Shown one piece after another: positions 12,174-24,450 of a stretch of DNA of 64,000 nt. Under the pieces are notes generated by a model. It did no database searches and was not told the DNA's origin. It worked only from the letters and a program-made list of their open reading frames with translations. Every line of letters begins with the position of its first letter. The stretch's first letter is position 1. Where the stretch lies: assembly GCF_003955755.1 (NCBI RefSeq), contig NZ_CP034465.1:62001-126000 (forward strand), read 5' to 3'. The position numbers and the translations under genes are program-made. This DNA comes from Jeotgalibaca ciconiae. Lineage in GTDB: Bacteria > Bacillota > Bacilli > Lactobacillales > Aerococcaceae.

Positions 12174-13292
12174 CTATCGTTTGTCAATCGGTACATATCT
12201 TTGATTCACTGGTCCTACATACCTGGACCGCGGACGAATCAAGTTATTGTTAGATCTTTGTTCTTTTACATGTGCCAACCAGCCTGAAACACGGCTCATT
12301 GCAAAAATAAGGGTAAACAAGTCGCTCTCAATTCCCAAAACATGGTAAACTGTCGCAGAATAGAAATCAACATTCGGAATCAACCCTCGCGCATTTCGTA
12401 TATAATCTTCTACTTCAACCGAGATATCGTACCATTTTTCGTTTTCACTATCTCTGGTCAGCTGATAAGACATTTCTTTTAAATAACTTTGGCGAGGGTC
12501 AACCGTCTTATACACGCGGTGTCCAAATCCCATGATTTTTTCTTTTGAATCTAATTTTTTTTGTAAATACTCAGCTGCTGTTCCATTTGCATTAATATCT
12601 TCCAGCATATCAAAAACCCGTTCATTAGCTCCTCCATGGAGTGAACCCTTGAGAGTACCAATTGCTGTCGTAATACAAGAATAGACATCCGAAAGAGTGG
12701 AAGCAGAAACTCTAGCTGCAAAGGTAGAAGCATTGAGTTCATGATCTGCATGTAACACTAGTGCTTGATCCAAAGCCTTCACTTCAGTCTCAGTTGCTTC
12801 TTCCCCTGTAAGCATATATAAAAAGTTCGCGGAAAAGTCTAAATCCGCTCGAGGTTGGATAGGGTCTAGCCCCTTACGCAAACGTGAAAAAGCAGCTACA
12901 ATCGTTGGAATTTTTGCTTGTAGATGAATGCTTTGTACATGTACAGACTTCTCTGAGTTTTCTTCAGCATATGGATCGAAAACACCTAGGAGAGATACAG
13001 TCGTGCGAAGAACACTCATAGGATGTAAATTTTGCCGACATTGTATTCGTAAACAAGCTTCTACTGCATCAGAAATAGCAGAACTTTCATTTAGTTCTCG
13101 CTTGAAATCTCTTAGCTCTGTTTCGTTTGGTAAATGAAGATACCATAATAAATAAACAACTTCTTCGAAACTAGCATCATTCTCCATTAATTCTTGGATG
13201 CTATAACCTGCATAGGCTAGTTCGTCATCAATAATAGAACTAATCTTTGTGTCACAAGCGTAAATATTCGCTAACCCGCCTACTACTTCCAT
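12174..13292 (-). CDS. citZ: Citrate synthase
   Basis: 372 aa from the ATG at 13292, preceded by AAGGTGAAG; five more upstream codons are open. It condenses oxaloacetate and acetyl-CoA to citrate. The two catalytic histidines are in [11 protein letters not shown] and MGFGHRVYK, the catalytic aspartate in [11 protein letters not shown], and the C-terminal CoA region is RPRSRYVGP. Size and sequence are of the short Gram-positive type II form. It lies between acnA and icd. Confidence 0.96.
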   Translation of the reverse strand: MEVVGGLANIYACDTKISSIIDDELAYAGYSIQELMENDASFEEVVYLLWYLHLPNETELRDFKRELNESSAISDAVEACLRIQCRQNLHPMSVLRTTVSLLGVFDPYAEENSEKSVHVQSIHLQAKIPTIVAAFSRLRKGLDPIQPRADLDFSANFLYMLTGEEATETEVKALDQALVLHADHELNASTFAARVSASTLSDVYSCITTAIGTLKGSLHGGANERVFDMLEDINANGTAAEYLQKKLDSKEKIMGFGHRVYKTVDPRQSYLKEMSYQLTRDSENEKWYDISVEVEDYIRNARGLIPNVDFYSATVYHVLGIESDLFTLIFAMSRVSGWLAHVKEQRSNNNLIRPRSRYVGPVNQRYVPIDKR

Positions 13293-13331
13293 TTTCTTCA
13301 CCTTCAATTCTTCTTCATTTTTAATATAGGT

Positions 13332-13363
13332 GAAGATCTAACTTCTAAAAAAGTTAGATCTTC
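13332..13363. other. Hairpin between acnA and citZ
   Basis: A 13-bp perfect stem GAAGATCTAACTT/AAGTTAGATCTTC with a 6-base loop in the acnA-citZ gap. On the minus strand it is not followed by a T run, so it is more likely an mRNA-processing or stabilising hairpin than a full terminator. Confidence 0.6.
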
Positions 13364-13387
13364 TTCGTTAAAACAGCTAAAAAGTAT

Positions 13388-16093
13388 TTATACATTTAAA
13401 GCTTCAAGTTTTTTCCGGATAACCATTGGTAGAATTCCTTGATGCTTGTAATAGCGGATATCTGCTTCTGCATCAAAGCGTACAATAGCTTGGAATTTTA
13501 TCTGCTTTCCTGATGGATGCACTGCGGTTACCAGAACAAGCTCATGAATCCCGGTGTCTTTCGGCAGATCAATCGAAAATGATTCTTCACCTGTTAAACC
13601 AAGGGTATCCGCATCTTCATCTTCTAAAAACTGTAATGGCAGCACGCCCATCATCACTAAGTTTGAACGATGGATCCGTTCATAGCTTTTTGCAATGACT
13701 GCTTTGACGCCTAATAAGTTAGTTCCTTTTGCTGCCCAGTCACGAGAAGAGCCCATACCATAATCATGCCCAGCAATAACAACTAAGCCTGTCCCATCTT
13801 CTCGGTATTTCATTGCCGCGTCATAAATCGATAAAACTTCGCCTGTTGGCCAATAGGTGGTAAAACCGCCTTCTGTTCCTTCTGCAATTTGATTTCTGAT
13901 TCGAATATTACCAAAGGTTCCTCGCATCATCACTTCATGATGACCACGACGGGATCCAAATGAATTAAAATCTCTCAGGGAAACTCCTTTTTCTTTTAAA
14001 TATTTCCCAGCGGGAGAGCGCATGCCAATTGAACCAGCGGGAGAGATATGATCCGTTGTTACAGAGCCTCCAAATTTAGCAAGAACCTCCAGATTGTTTA
14101 ATGGTGTTATTTCAACTGCTTCCGCACTCATATCCTCAAAGTAAGGTGGATTTGCAATATAAGTGGAGTCTCTATCCCATTCATAGACAGCTTCATCAGT
14201 TGTTTGGATGGCATTCCAATCTTCGTTTGCATTGAATACTTCTGCATAGTATTTTTGATACAATTCTGGTGTCACATATTTTTCAATATAGTCGTTCACT
14301 TCCGTTGCATCGGGCCAAATATCTTTCAGATATACCGGGTTTCCTTCTTGATCATTTCCAAGCGGCTCGACCGTAAGGTTCATATCTACATTTCCTGCAA
14401 GTGCATAAGCGACTACCAATGGTGGAGACGCAAGGTAGTTTGCTTTCGTTAGCGGATGAATACGGCCTTCAAAGTTTCGATTCCCACTAAGAACTGATGA
14501 AACTAATAAATCAGCTGATTGGATCGCTTCTTCAATTTCTGGCAATAATGGACCAGAATTCCCAATACAAGTTGTACAACCATACCCAACAAGGTTAAAT
14601 CCAAGTTTTTCCAAGTACGGTAACAAACCAGCATCTTCTAAATAAGCTGTTACTACTTTCGAACCTGGTGCAAGTGACGTTTTTACTATTGGTGAGACTG
14701 ATAGTCCTTTTTCATTTGCTTTTTTAGCTAATAAAGCAGCGGATATTAAAACAAATGGGTTTGATGTATTCGTGCAACTTGTAATAGCGGCAATCACAAC
14801 ATCACCTGTACGGATTGTATGCTCTTCTCCGTCGATGATGCAGGTTGTGCTTTTTTCGAGCTCTTGTAAGCCAACTCCAAACCCTTGATTTCCTTCTGGA
14901 GCTTCAAGTGCTCCTTCAAAACTTTCTTTCATCTTAGATAAAGGTATCAAATCTTGCGGTCTTTTAGGACCAGAAAGATTCGAATCCACTTCACTTAGGT
15001 CTATTTCAACAACCTTTGAATACGCAGCTTCTACGTCAGGGTTATAAAACAAGTTATTCGCCGTCAAAACGTCTTTCACTAGTGTAATCGTTTCTTCGGA
15101 ACGTTTTGTCAAAGCCATATAACGAAGCGTTTCTTCGTCTACTGGGAAAAAGCCGCAGGTTGCTCCGTATTCTGGAGCCATATTAGCAATCGTCGCACGG
15201 TCAGCTAGTGTTAAACATTCTAGACCTTCTCCAAAATATTCTACAAATTTTCCTACCACTTTTGCTTCACGTAAAACTTGAGTAACCTTCAAGGCAAGGT
15301 CCGTCGCTGTAGCGCCCGCTCGTAACTTTCCTACAAATCGAACACCAACGACTTCTGGAATAGGGAAGTAAGAAGGTTCATTTAACATACATGCTTCCGC
15401 TTCAATTCCTCCAACCCCCCAGCCTAGTACGCCTATCCCGTTAATCATGGTTGTATGAGAATCAGTTCCAACCAAGCTGTCAGGAAATGCCCAGTTCTCT
15501 CCATTTTCTTCTTTGGAAACAACCACATCAGATAAATATTCAATGTTAACTTGATGAATAATTCCGGTAGCTGGCGGTACTACACGATAATTTGAAAAGG
15601 CATTTTGTGCCCATTTTAAAAAGGTATACCGTTCTTTATTTCGTTCAAACTCAAGAGCTGCATTAAAAGCAAGTGCTTCCGGCGTACGATAGGCATCTAC
15701 TTGAACCGAGTGATCAACTACTAGATCTACTGGGATTTCAGGATTAATTTGATCTCCTCTTCCTCCAAATCGAATCATCGCTTCACGCATCGAAGCTAGA
15801 TCAACAATCGCTGGCACACCTGTAAAATCTTGTAAAATAACACGTGTAGGCTTAAAGGGGATTTCTCCATCTTGTTTTTCTTCTGCCCATTTAGCTAATT
15901 GCTCAATATTTTTTTCAGTAATATCGATTCCATCTTCTTGTCGTATTAAAGATTCCAATAATATTCTGATTGTATAGGGAATCTTTTCTAAGGATACATC
16001 TAACTTTTTCGTTACTTCGGCTATGTCAAAGTACTGATACGTTTTATCATTAGAAATTATCTCCTTTTTACTTAATTCGTGATACGAAGTCAT
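13388..16093 (-). CDS. acnA: Aconitate hydratase
   Basis: 901 aa, the length of the AcnA/IRP1 type. It isomerises citrate to isocitrate through a [4Fe-4S] cluster. The cluster cysteines lie in [11 protein letters not shown] and [11 protein letters not shown]. The N-terminal [17 protein letters not shown], the swivelling C-terminal domain with [19 protein letters not shown], and [18 protein letters not shown] are typical. Some AcnA proteins also bind RNA when the cluster is lost. It is the first gene of the acnA-citZ-icd operon. Confidence 0.97.
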   Translation of the reverse strand: MTSYHELSKKEIISNDKTYQYFDIAEVTKKLDVSLEKIPYTIRILLESLIRQEDGIDITEKNIEQLAKWAEEKQDGEIPFKPTRVILQDFTGVPAIVDLASMREAMIRFGGRGDQINPEIPVDLVVDHSVQVDAYRTPEALAFNAALEFERNKERYTFLKWAQNAFSNYRVVPPATGIIHQVNIEYLSDVVVSKEENGENWAFPDSLVGTDSHTTMINGIGVLGWGVGGIEAEACMLNEPSYFPIPEVVGVRFVGKLRAGATATDLALKVTQVLREAKVVGKFVEYFGEGLECLTLADRATIANMAPEYGATCGFFPVDEETLRYMALTKRSEETITLVKDVLTANNLFYNPDVEAAYSKVVEIDLSEVDSNLSGPKRPQDLIPLSKMKESFEGALEAPEGNQGFGVGLQELEKSTTCIIDGEEHTIRTGDVVIAAITSCTNTSNPFVLISAALLAKKANEKGLSVSPIVKTSLAPGSKVVTAYLEDAGLLPYLEKLGFNLVGYGCTTCIGNSGPLLPEIEEAIQSADLLVSSVLSGNRNFEGRIHPLTKANYLASPPLVVAYALAGNVDMNLTVEPLGNDQEGNPVYLKDIWPDATEVNDYIEKYVTPELYQKYYAEVFNANEDWNAIQTTDEAVYEWDRDSTYIANPPYFEDMSAEAVEITPLNNLEVLAKFGGSVTTDHISPAGSIGMRSPAGKYLKEKGVSLRDFNSFGSRRGHHEVMMRGTFGNIRIRNQIAEGTEGGFTTYWPTGEVLSIYDAAMKYREDGTGLVVIAGHDYGMGSSRDWAAKGTNLLGVKAVIAKSYERIHRSNLVMMGVLPLQFLEDEDADTLGLTGEESFSIDLPKDTGIHELVLVTAVHPSGKQIKFQAIVRFDAEADIRYYKHQGILPMVIRKKLEALNV

Positions 16094-16137
16094 ATCGTCA
16101 CTCCTATTCTTAACTCTGAAACATTAAAATTAGATAT

Positions 16138-16166
16138 ATTATACATTGACAACCTCTCATTGTAAA
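16138..16166 (-). promoter_or_regulatory. Promoter of acnA-citZ-icd
   Basis: TTTACA, a 17-base spacer and a perfect TATAAT on the minus strand, 45 bases upstream of the acnA start. I see no clear CcpA or CodY site around it. Confidence 0.75.
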
Positions 16167-16347
16167 TTCATTTTTATCATTATATTATTAACTTGCTAGA
16201 ATGAAATGTTCGATTATACTTAGAAATCCACTGTTAGCACGGCTTTTTTATGGACACAATAGTGTAATCACGAAGATTCATTTTATGAAAAAAGGATAAG
16301 TTTTCATTAAATATAAATAAAAAACTCCAAAAAAACATACTAAGATT

Positions 16348-16394
16348 AGTAGGTAGAAACCCCGACGGGGATTCTACCTACTATTTTCTTTTTT
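16348..16394 (+). other. Strong hairpin with T-tract at the left edge of the IS110-like element
   Basis: AGTAGGTAGAA pairs with TTCTACCTACT and encloses a second stem CCCC/GGGG. ATTTTCTTTTTTT follows on the plus strand. It looks like an intrinsic terminator reading towards the transposase remnant. Nothing is known to be transcribed into it from the left on the plus strand. It may insulate the element or be part of its non-coding left end. Confidence 0.6.
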
Positions 16395-16590
16395 TGGAAT
16401 ATAGTAGTGGTGAAAGGAAGCTCGACCGTAGCCCCTAGGACCGAGAGTCCGAAACATAAACAGAGCTCCTTCACTGTCATTTCAGAATCAGGTTTAAGTA
16501 TGTTGGACTTCGAGTCCGTGTAAAGGAAATGGGAATCGGAATGAATCAGCGAGGGTCTTTCAAACCAAACGAGAAAGTGAGGAGAAAGTG
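16395..16590 (+). other. Non-coding left part of IS110-like element; candidate bridge-RNA remnant
   Basis: About 195 bases between the 16348 hairpin and the transposase start, with no convincing ORF. In IS110-group elements the region 5' of the transposase encodes a structured bridge RNA with target- and donor-binding loops. The position and length here fit. Short self-complementary stretches are visible (for example GGACCGAGAGTCC and GGACTTCGAGTCC). That this region encodes such an RNA is inference. The rest of the acnA-IS110 gap (16094-16340) holds the acnA promoter. Confidence 0.4.
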
Positions 16591-17725
16591 ATGTTTGTAG
16601 TCGCACTAGACGTTTCCATGAAGAAAAGCTATGCCGTCATCTATGAAGGCACTACGTGCCTATGGAAGGGCGACGTTACACACACGAGAACAGGTTTTGC
16701 TGGTCTGTTGAATGAAATACAGATTCTGCCGCAAGCTCCGGAAGTAGTTTTCGAGGCCACGGGCGTCTATTCCGGCCTGTGGAAACCTTCTGCCAAAAAA
16801 ACGGCTTGTCCTATACCCTGCTGAACCCGCTTCAAGCAAAAAAACAACTGGAAGAAGATACGCTGAGAAGTTGGAAGGCCGACAAACAGGATGCCCACAA
16901 GCTGGCGCAAACCCATGCCGGGAAAAGACGGACACCGAAGGTGGTACAGGAAGATATTTATCAAGACCTGCGCGATTTATCCCGCTTCTACCAAGAGGTG
17001 GAGGAAGAAATCAAACGCACGCGCATGCACTTGCACAACTGTCTCCAGCTGGTATTTCCGGAGTTGGAACAGTTCTTTTCGAATCAAATCAACCAGGAAG
17101 AACATCTCCGAAAACCGGGCCCGCAAGAAGGCGGAAGAATTAACCGCTCTGGCACAGGAGGGCTTATCCAGCCGTTGCTGAAAACAGTGTTCACTGTCAA
17201 AAGAAGAGCTACTATGCGGAAAGGGTCCAAGACCTGCTCCTCCAAAAGGAGGCACTCAAAAGCCAGATGATAGCAATGGCGAGGGAACTACCGGAACACG
17301 ATTTATACATCACAATCCCAGGAATCGGTGAGCTGTCCTCGGCCTTATTAATCGGGGAACTGGGGGACATTCGACGATTCGAAACGTCCAACCAACTGAA
17401 CGCTTTTGTGGGCATTGATATCCGTAGGTACCAATCAGGAAACTATATTGGCAAGGACCACATCAATAAACGCGGCAATCCGAAAGGAAGGAAAATATTG
17501 TTTTTTTGCGTACGAAACATGGTTCGCCAACAGAAAGCTGCCCCGAACCATATCGTGGATTATTACTACAAATAAAAAAAGCAACCCATCCCCAAAAAGG
17601 ATAAGGTTGCAGTCGTAGCCTGCATGAACAAACTACTAAAATGTATGCATTCCATGGTCAGGAACCATACTAAGTACGACTATGCGTACACGGCCTCTAA
17701 GGGCCCATCAACAGTTTTAATATAA
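16591..17725 (+). pseudogene. IS110-family transposase, broken by frameshifts and a stop
   Basis: Pieces of one IS110 transposase lie in all three frames. Frame 1 from 16591 (RBS GAGG) gives the start of the DEDD nuclease domain, FVVALDVSMKKSYAVI and EATGVYSG. Near 16780 it continues as FCQKNGLSYTLLNPLQAKK in another frame. Near 17100-17180 it shifts again through KKAEELTALAQEGLSS, and from about 17200 the C-terminal transposase domain reads on in the third frame (IPGIGELSSALLIGELGDIRRF, then NAFVGIDIRRYQSGN, NKRGNP). An in-frame TAA at 17573 interrupts it. Beyond it the frame continues (KVAVVACMNKLLKCMHSMV) to a stop at 17723-17725. At least three frameshifts and one stop make it non-functional unless another copy acts in trans. 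Confidence 0.85.
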
Positions 17726-17811
17726 CACAACACCCCGCAAAAAAATAGAAAAAGGGATGTTTATTTGGCATGCCTATCTTCGCATCAAGCATAGCCCCAA
17801 ATCTACTCTCC

Positions 17812-17827
17812 AAGGGAGAGTTTAAGA
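17812..17827. other. Short palindrome right of the IS110 remnant
   Basis: CTCTCC/GGGAGAG with an AA loop. Nothing else is recognisable between the transposase remnant and the repeat starting at 17884. Confidence 0.4.
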
Positions 17828-17883
17828 AATTCATACGGATAGATAATTATTAGGCAGAAATCACTTGACTAAACGTAGGAAAG

Positions 17884-18055
17884 GGGCTGGGAAAAAACTC
17901 CCAGCCTCTTTCCTATACCCGAATAATGTAGCGTAAATGTGCTCAAAAAGGCAGCCCCGACGTCCACTTCACGAATCAGGCTCAGATGGTCTGCAACCAT
18001 CTTGCGCTTATTCGCTCCAGTGATTCGGGGCTGAACGCCTTTTTTCCCACTCTCT
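17884..18055. repeat. 172-bp structured intergenic repeat, copy 1
   Basis: Nearly the same sequence occurs at 47545-47717. It starts with a terminator-like hairpin (GGCTGGGA/TCCCAGCC). Then come AAAAAGGC and AGCCCCGA, which pair with TCGGGGCT and GCCTTTTTT at the far end and enclose an inner inverted repeat. Here the inner right arm is degraded (CAGATGGTCTGCAACCATCTTGCG), while in copy 2 it is perfect. The ordered structure suggests a miniature element or a structured RNA or terminator cassette. Confidence 0.8.
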
Positions 18056-18118
18056 AATCCGTTTATTTAGCTTTTCTATTTGAGGCATCGACACCATAAA
18101 TAAAAGAGCTTTTGTTTA

Positions 18119-18190
18119 CGTCTCCTGAGGGAATCGAACCCCCATCGCAAGAACCGGAATCTTGCGTGATATCCATTACACTAAGGAGAC
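18119..18190 (-). tRNA. tRNA-Arg (anticodon CCG)
   Basis: 72 bases on the minus strand fold as a cloverleaf. The acceptor stem is GTCTCCT/AGGAGAC with discriminator G. The anticodon stem CAAGA/TCTTG encloses loop TTCCGGT with anticodon CCG. The T-loop is TTCGATT. CCA is not encoded. It reads the rare codon CGG. The IS110 remnant and the 172-bp repeat lie on its 3' side. Confidence 0.92.
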
Positions 18191-18251
18191 AACAATAGAA
18201 TAATTATAGCAAAAGAGCAGCTTTTGTACAAACTATTTTTCCTATATAACA

Positions 18252-18282
18252 AAAAGAACTAGCAGCTGTCACTAGTCCTTCT
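18252..18282 (-). terminator. Terminator after the murA-mbl-epuA genes
   Basis: On the minus strand AAGGACTAG pairs with CTAGTTCTT (one mismatch) around an 8-base loop and is followed by TTTTTG. It lies about 50 bases after the small EpuA-like gene. Confidence 0.7.
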
Positions 18283-18333
18283 GTTTGCTTATTTTAATGA
18301 AGCATTTTATAAAAGAAACTTAATCTCCTACCT

Positions 18334-18513
18334 TTATCGAATAAATTCTAAAATATGCTCCCAAGTTTCGCGTTCAAATACTTGCATCGCTTCACCATCA
18401 CCTAGCACACCGTATCCTATCATTAAGCCCACAGCAAATAAAGCAACTGCCGCTACTATAAATAACAGAATAATAAAAATTGATTTAAAAATAGGTTTAA
18501 AGTCGAACTTCAT
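18334..18513 (-). CDS. epuA: EpuA-like small single-span membrane protein
   Basis: 59 aa. The start MKFDFKPIFK is basic; residues about 12-35 form one hydrophobic transmembrane helix; GYGVLGDGEAMQVF and a Trp-containing tail follow. This matches the EpuA family, often mislabelled as an RNA polymerase beta subunit, found next to murA in streptococci and enterococci. It starts 18 bases after mbl with AAGGAAG upstream, so it is part of the ywzB-murA-mbl group. Its job is unknown; the context suggests the cell envelope. Confidence 0.75.
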   Translation of the reverse strand: MKFDFKPIFKSIFIILLFIVAAVALFAVGLMIGYGVLGDGEAMQVFERETWEHILEFIR

Positions 18514-18531
18514 AATGAACTTCCTTTACGA

Positions 18532-19566
18532 TTAATTTCTTTGGAGTAATCTTCTAAACCAACTAGGTTCAGCTTGTTTGTCTCTCTTTTTTTTTCCAAT
18601 ATTTTCTAGCAAAATGCCCGTTCCTAACGCAACTGAATCTAACGACTCCGGAGAAGCAAAAACAGGAACGCCTAATTCATCACTAAACAACTGCTCAATT
18701 CCTCTAATAAGTGCGCCTCCGCCTGTTAACACAATTCCTGTATTAATAATATCAGCACCTAATTCTGGTGGAGTGATTTCCAATACTTCTTTTGCTTGTT
18801 CTACAATTAACATCAATGTATCATGCATTGCATAATATACTTCTTCTGACGTAATTGAAATCGTTCTTGGAAGCCCCGTGATCATGTCTCTACCGCGTAT
18901 TTCCATATTCTCGATTTTTTCAGGAATTAAGGCAGTACCAATTGTTTTCTTGATTTGTTCGCCTGTCCTTTCACCAATCAATAGATTATGTTCACGTTTT
19001 ACATAATTCATAATATCGGAATCAAGTTTATCCCCTGCTGTCTTTATCGAACTGCTTGTTACAATACCACCTAACGAAAGTACGGCAATATCACTCGTTC
19101 CTCCGCCAATATCGATTACCATGTTTCCATTGGGTTGGAAGATATCCAAACCAGCACCTACTGCTGCAACTTTTGGTTCTTCTTCAAGATAGACATTTTT
19201 TCCGCCGCTTTTTTCCGCCGCTTCAATAATTGCTTTTTGCTCAATAGTAGTGATATTTGTTGGACAACAAATTAAAATATTTGGTTTTGTCAACAACCCT
19301 TTTACGTTCAGACGATTAATAAAATGAGTAAGCATTGCTTCCGTTATATCAAAATCAGCAATCACCCCTCCTTTTAATGGACGTATAACCCGAATATTGG
19401 AAGGTGTACGGCCGACCATACGATAGGCTTCAGCTCCTACAGCTAATACACGGTTTGTTGCAGTATCAATCGCGACAACAGAAGGCTCGTTTAGAACGAT
19501 TCCTTTTCCTTTAACATGGACTAACACATTCGCTGTCCCTAAATCGATTCCTATATCCTTAGCCAC
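18532..19566 (-). CDS. mbl: MreB-like actin homologue Mbl
   Basis: 344 aa. It is a bacterial actin that guides side-wall peptidoglycan synthesis. The start DIGIDLGTANVLVHVKG is the phosphate-1 motif; DIGGGTSDIAVLSLGG is phosphate-2; TGGGALIRGIEQL is the adenosine motif. Placement after murA matches mbl in Bacillus and relatives rather than mreB, which sits with mreCD. It ends 18 bases before the EpuA-like gene. Confidence 0.93.
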   Translation of the reverse strand: MAKDIGIDLGTANVLVHVKGKGIVLNEPSVVAIDTATNRVLAVGAEAYRMVGRTPSNIRVIRPLKGGVIADFDITEAMLTHFINRLNVKGLLTKPNILICCPTNITTIEQKAIIEAAEKSGGKNVYLEEEPKVAAVGAGLDIFQPNGNMVIDIGGGTSDIAVLSLGGIVTSSSIKTAGDKLDSDIMNYVKREHNLLIGERTGEQIKKTIGTALIPEKIENMEIRGRDMITGLPRTISITSEEVYYAMHDTLMLIVEQAKEVLEITPPELGADIINTGIVLTGGGALIRGIEQLFSDELGVPVFASPESLDSVALGTGILLENIGKKKRDKQAEPSWFRRLLQRN

Positions 19567-19606
19567 ATTGTTCCCCTCTCACTTTGTATAGATTATTAAT
19601 GTTTTT

Positions 19607-20923
19607 CTATTTTGTTAAAAATAATGCATCCAATTCTTTAACAGAAAGTGTGTTTCCTTCTTTCTCACTTACACGCTCAATTTCTGCTCCAAGTTTTCTG
19701 AGTTTTAAGTCAAACTCATAGTAGCCGCGATCCAAATGGTTTAAATTCGTTACACGAGTATATCCGTTTGAAACAAGCCCAGCAATAATTAACGCTGCTG
19801 CTGCTCTTAAATCAGAAGCAGCAACTTCTGCTCCCTGAAACTCTGAATTACCATATAATAATACCGTTTGTCCTTCAATTTTAAAATTCGCGTTCATTCT
19901 TCGTAGTTCTTCTAGATGCATAAAGCGATTTTCAAACACAGTTTCAGTCATCGTGCTTGTTCCTTGAGAAACCAGTTGCGCAATCGTCATCTGTGCTTGC
20001 ATATCAGTAGGAAAGCCAGGATGAGGCATGGTTTTTACGTCTGTAGATTTTAAATGTTTCGGACCAATTACTTGGACGCCATTTTCTTTTTCTTTGATGA
20101 TTACGCCCATCTCTTTTAATTTTGAAACAAGAGGTTTGTTATGTTCTGCAATAGCATCTTCAATAAACACATCACCATTCGTTACAGCTGCAGCCACCAT
20201 GAATGTACCTGCCTCGATTCGATCTGGAATGATACTATGAGTTACTGCTTCTAATTCCTTTACTCCTTCAATCCGAATCGTTTCAGTACCTGCACCATAA
20301 ACACGAGCACCCATGCGATTTAAAAAGTTCGCTAAATCAACGATTTCAGGTTCACGAGCTGCGTTTTCTAACGTGGTAGTCCCTTCAGCAAATACAGCCC
20401 CCATCATTAAGTTCTGCGTTGCTCCCACACTAGGGAAATCCAAATAAATACGAGCTCCGTGTAATTTCTCAGCATATGCTTCAACGAAGCCATTTTCTAT
20501 CTTAATTTTTGCCCCCATTGCTTCAAAGCCTTTTAAATGCAAATCAATGGGTCTTGTACCAATAGCGCATCCACCGGGAAGAGCTACTTTTGCTTTACCA
20601 AGACGTGCCAATAATGGCCCCATTACCACAATAGAAGCTCTCATTTTACTTACATATTCAAATGGAGCCTCCCAGCTTACATCTCCAGTAGCATCCAATT
20701 CAATTGTACGTTCTGTTTCATTAAAATCTACATCAATATTAATATTTCTTAAAACATTATTAATTGTATAAACATCCGACAAAACAGGAACATTCTTCAA
20801 AATTGTTTTCCCTTTAGAAGCGAGGATTGTAGCCGCAACGATAGGAAGTACAGCATTTTTAGCACCATCTACTTTTACTGTTCCAACTAGACGGTTTCCG
20901 CCTCGAACAATCATTTTTTCCAT
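19607..20923 (-). CDS. murA: UDP-N-acetylglucosamine 1-carboxyvinyltransferase
   Basis: 438 aa from the ATG at 20923, with GGAGGG about 10 bases upstream; the 12 extra codons of the longer ORF are unlikely. It performs the first committed step of peptidoglycan synthesis. Visible are [25 protein letters not shown], the active-site loop [18 protein letters not shown] with the cysteine attacked by fosfomycin, and the [13 protein letters not shown] end. Low-GC Gram-positives have two MurA paralogues; the position next to ywzB and the atp operon points to the MurAA type. Confidence 0.96.
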   Translation of the reverse strand: MEKMIVRGGNRLVGTVKVDGAKNAVLPIVAATILASKGKTILKNVPVLSDVYTINNVLRNINIDVDFNETERTIELDATGDVSWEAPFEYVSKMRASIVVMGPLLARLGKAKVALPGGCAIGTRPIDLHLKGFEAMGAKIKIENGFVEAYAEKLHGARIYLDFPSVGATQNLMMGAVFAEGTTTLENAAREPEIVDLANFLNRMGARVYGAGTETIRIEGVKELEAVTHSIIPDRIEAGTFMVAAAVTNGDVFIEDAIAEHNKPLVSKLKEMGVIIKEKENGVQVIGPKHLKSTDVKTMPHPGFPTDMQAQMTIAQLVSQGTSTMTETVFENRFMHLEELRRMNANFKIEGQTVLLYGNSEFQGAEVAASDLRAAAALIIAGLVSNGYTRVTNLNHLDRGYYEFDLKLRKLGAEIERVSEKEGNTLSVKELDALFLTK

Positions 20924-21036
20924 TTTAAAAAATCCCTCCGAATTTAAGTACGCTCTCAATTAAGATGGAATCTTGCCATCTTTATCTCAATAATCTTTTT
21001 TTATTTTTCACGTAATATGCAACATTGTTTTATTTT

Positions 21037-21273
21037 CTAGTTTGTAATTAAAAGTGAGAGATTTCTAGATACTTCAAGAAAATCCAAGAAAAATGAACTT
21101 ACTAAATACCCTAACGCAATGGACAGGAATACATACAAAATCCTTGCTTCTGGTATATGGTTCTTTCTAATCCACTTTTCAATTCTCACTGCTTTCAAAG
21201 CCCAAAAAGACAAAAAAATAAATAACATATGAGAGATTAATTTTAATAGACCAAACATAAACAATCCGTTCAT
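21037..21273 (-). CDS. ywzB: DUF1146 family membrane protein (YwzB-like)
   Basis: 78 aa from the ATG at 21273, which has GAGGGGG upstream. Two hydrophobic helices (about 5-28 and 44-67) are separated by a basic stretch IEKWIRKNHIPEARIL, typical of DUF1146. It is conserved between atpC and murA in many Bacilli. Function is unknown; the position suggests a link to the envelope. murA follows after about 115 bases. Confidence 0.85.
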   Translation of the reverse strand: MNGLFMFGLLKLISHMLFIFLSFWALKAVRIEKWIRKNHIPEARILYVFLSIALGYLVSSFFLDFLEVSRNLSLLITN

Positions 21274-21291
21274 CTGTCTACACCCCCTCAT

Positions 21292-21555
21292 AGTCTCAAA
21301 CTATACTAACATAAAATATTGAAAAAAAAAACAAGTTCAGCTTTTCTTAATAAGTTTAAAAGAAATGATGAAATTCATCACTCTTTTCCTATTATACAAG
21401 GTCTCTACCCATATAGAAACAATTTCCTTTTACAATTTCTCAAGAAAAATGACAAATCTTTTGCTTTCACATCATTTTCATAAAACTTATTTCAATTTTA
21501 TAACAAAACGAGAGATTTATGAAATAATTTCATTTGCTAGGCTGTAGGGAGAAAA
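21292..21555. other. Intergenic region atpC-ywzB
   Basis: AT-rich, with no gene. It should carry the ywzB-murA promoter (a TATAGT or TATAAT -10 on the minus strand is possible, but I found no good -35). The palindrome GATGAAATTCATC lies at about 21366-21379. Confidence 0.4.
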
Positions 21556-21600
21556 AAAACTAACCAACAACAGAATTGTCTACTGTTGTTGGTTAGTTTT
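21556..21600 (-). terminator. Terminator of the ATP synthase operon
   Basis: An 18-bp perfect stem, AAAACTAACCAACAACAG with its complement, a 9-base loop, and a long T run on the minus strand, just after atpC. Confidence 0.9.
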
Positions 21601-21606
21601 ATACCA

Positions 21607-22029
21607 TTATAGTCTTTTTCGAGAAACACCGATCCGGTTCAAAGCTTTCGTCAATGAAACCTTTGCCCGTTGGAATTCCATATTGTTTTTCGCATTTCGT
21701 GCTTCTAACATTTTTTGTTCAGCTTCTCTTTTTGCATTTTCAGCTCGGTCGATATCGATGTCTTTTGCTCTTTCCGCTGTATTCGCAATAATATTTATTT
21801 CATTATCACGAACTTCCATGATTCCACCGTTCACTGCGATATGGTTTTGTTGCAAGTCCTCAGTCATACGAGTAACTGTCAATTCGCCAATGATTAAGGG
21901 AACAATAATTGGCGTATGATTCGGCATAATGGTAATGCCGCCGTCAGTAGATTCAGCATGAACTTCTTTTGCGTGATGTTGAAAAATAATCCCTTCCGGT
22001 GTTATTACATTCACGTTCAAAACTGCCAT
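21607..22029 (-). CDS. atpC: F1 ATP synthase epsilon subunit
   Basis: 140 aa. It is part of the central stalk and can inhibit ATP hydrolysis. The N-terminal beta-sandwich (LNVNVITPEGIIFQHHAKEVH, GGITIMPNHTPII) is followed by the C-terminal helical hairpin (about 88-138, rich in Ala, Glu, Arg). It starts 3 bases after atpD and is the last gene of the atp operon. Confidence 0.96.
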   Translation of the reverse strand: MAVLNVNVITPEGIIFQHHAKEVHAESTDGGITIMPNHTPIIVPLIIGELTVTRMTEDLQQNHIAVNGGIMEVRDNEINIIANTAERAKDIDIDRAENAKREAEQKMLEARNAKNNMEFQRAKVSLTKALNRIGVSRKRL

Positions 22030-22032
22030 CTT

Positions 22033-23454
<1,422 letters not shown>

Positions 23455-23474
23455 TTATTCATGCATCCCCTTTT

Positions 23475-24407
<933 letters not shown>

Positions 24408-24450
24408 TCACTTTAGAAAACAATGGCATTTTTTAAACTATTCGAAATCG

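Larger units (their letters stand above)
16340..17760 (+). mobile_element. Decayed IS110-family insertion sequence (approximate limits)
   Basis: It comprises the left hairpin and non-coding region, the broken transposase and some right-hand sequence. CATACTAAG occurs near both ends (about 16335 and 17668), which may be chance. IS110 elements lack clear terminal inverted repeats, so the ends are estimates. It lies between acnA and a long intergenic repeat near tRNA-Arg. Confidence 0.55.

Noticed and set aside
16346-16606. 86-codon minus-strand ORF
   Set aside because: It covers the non-coding left end of the IS110 remnant, has no ribosome site and reads through a strong hairpin.
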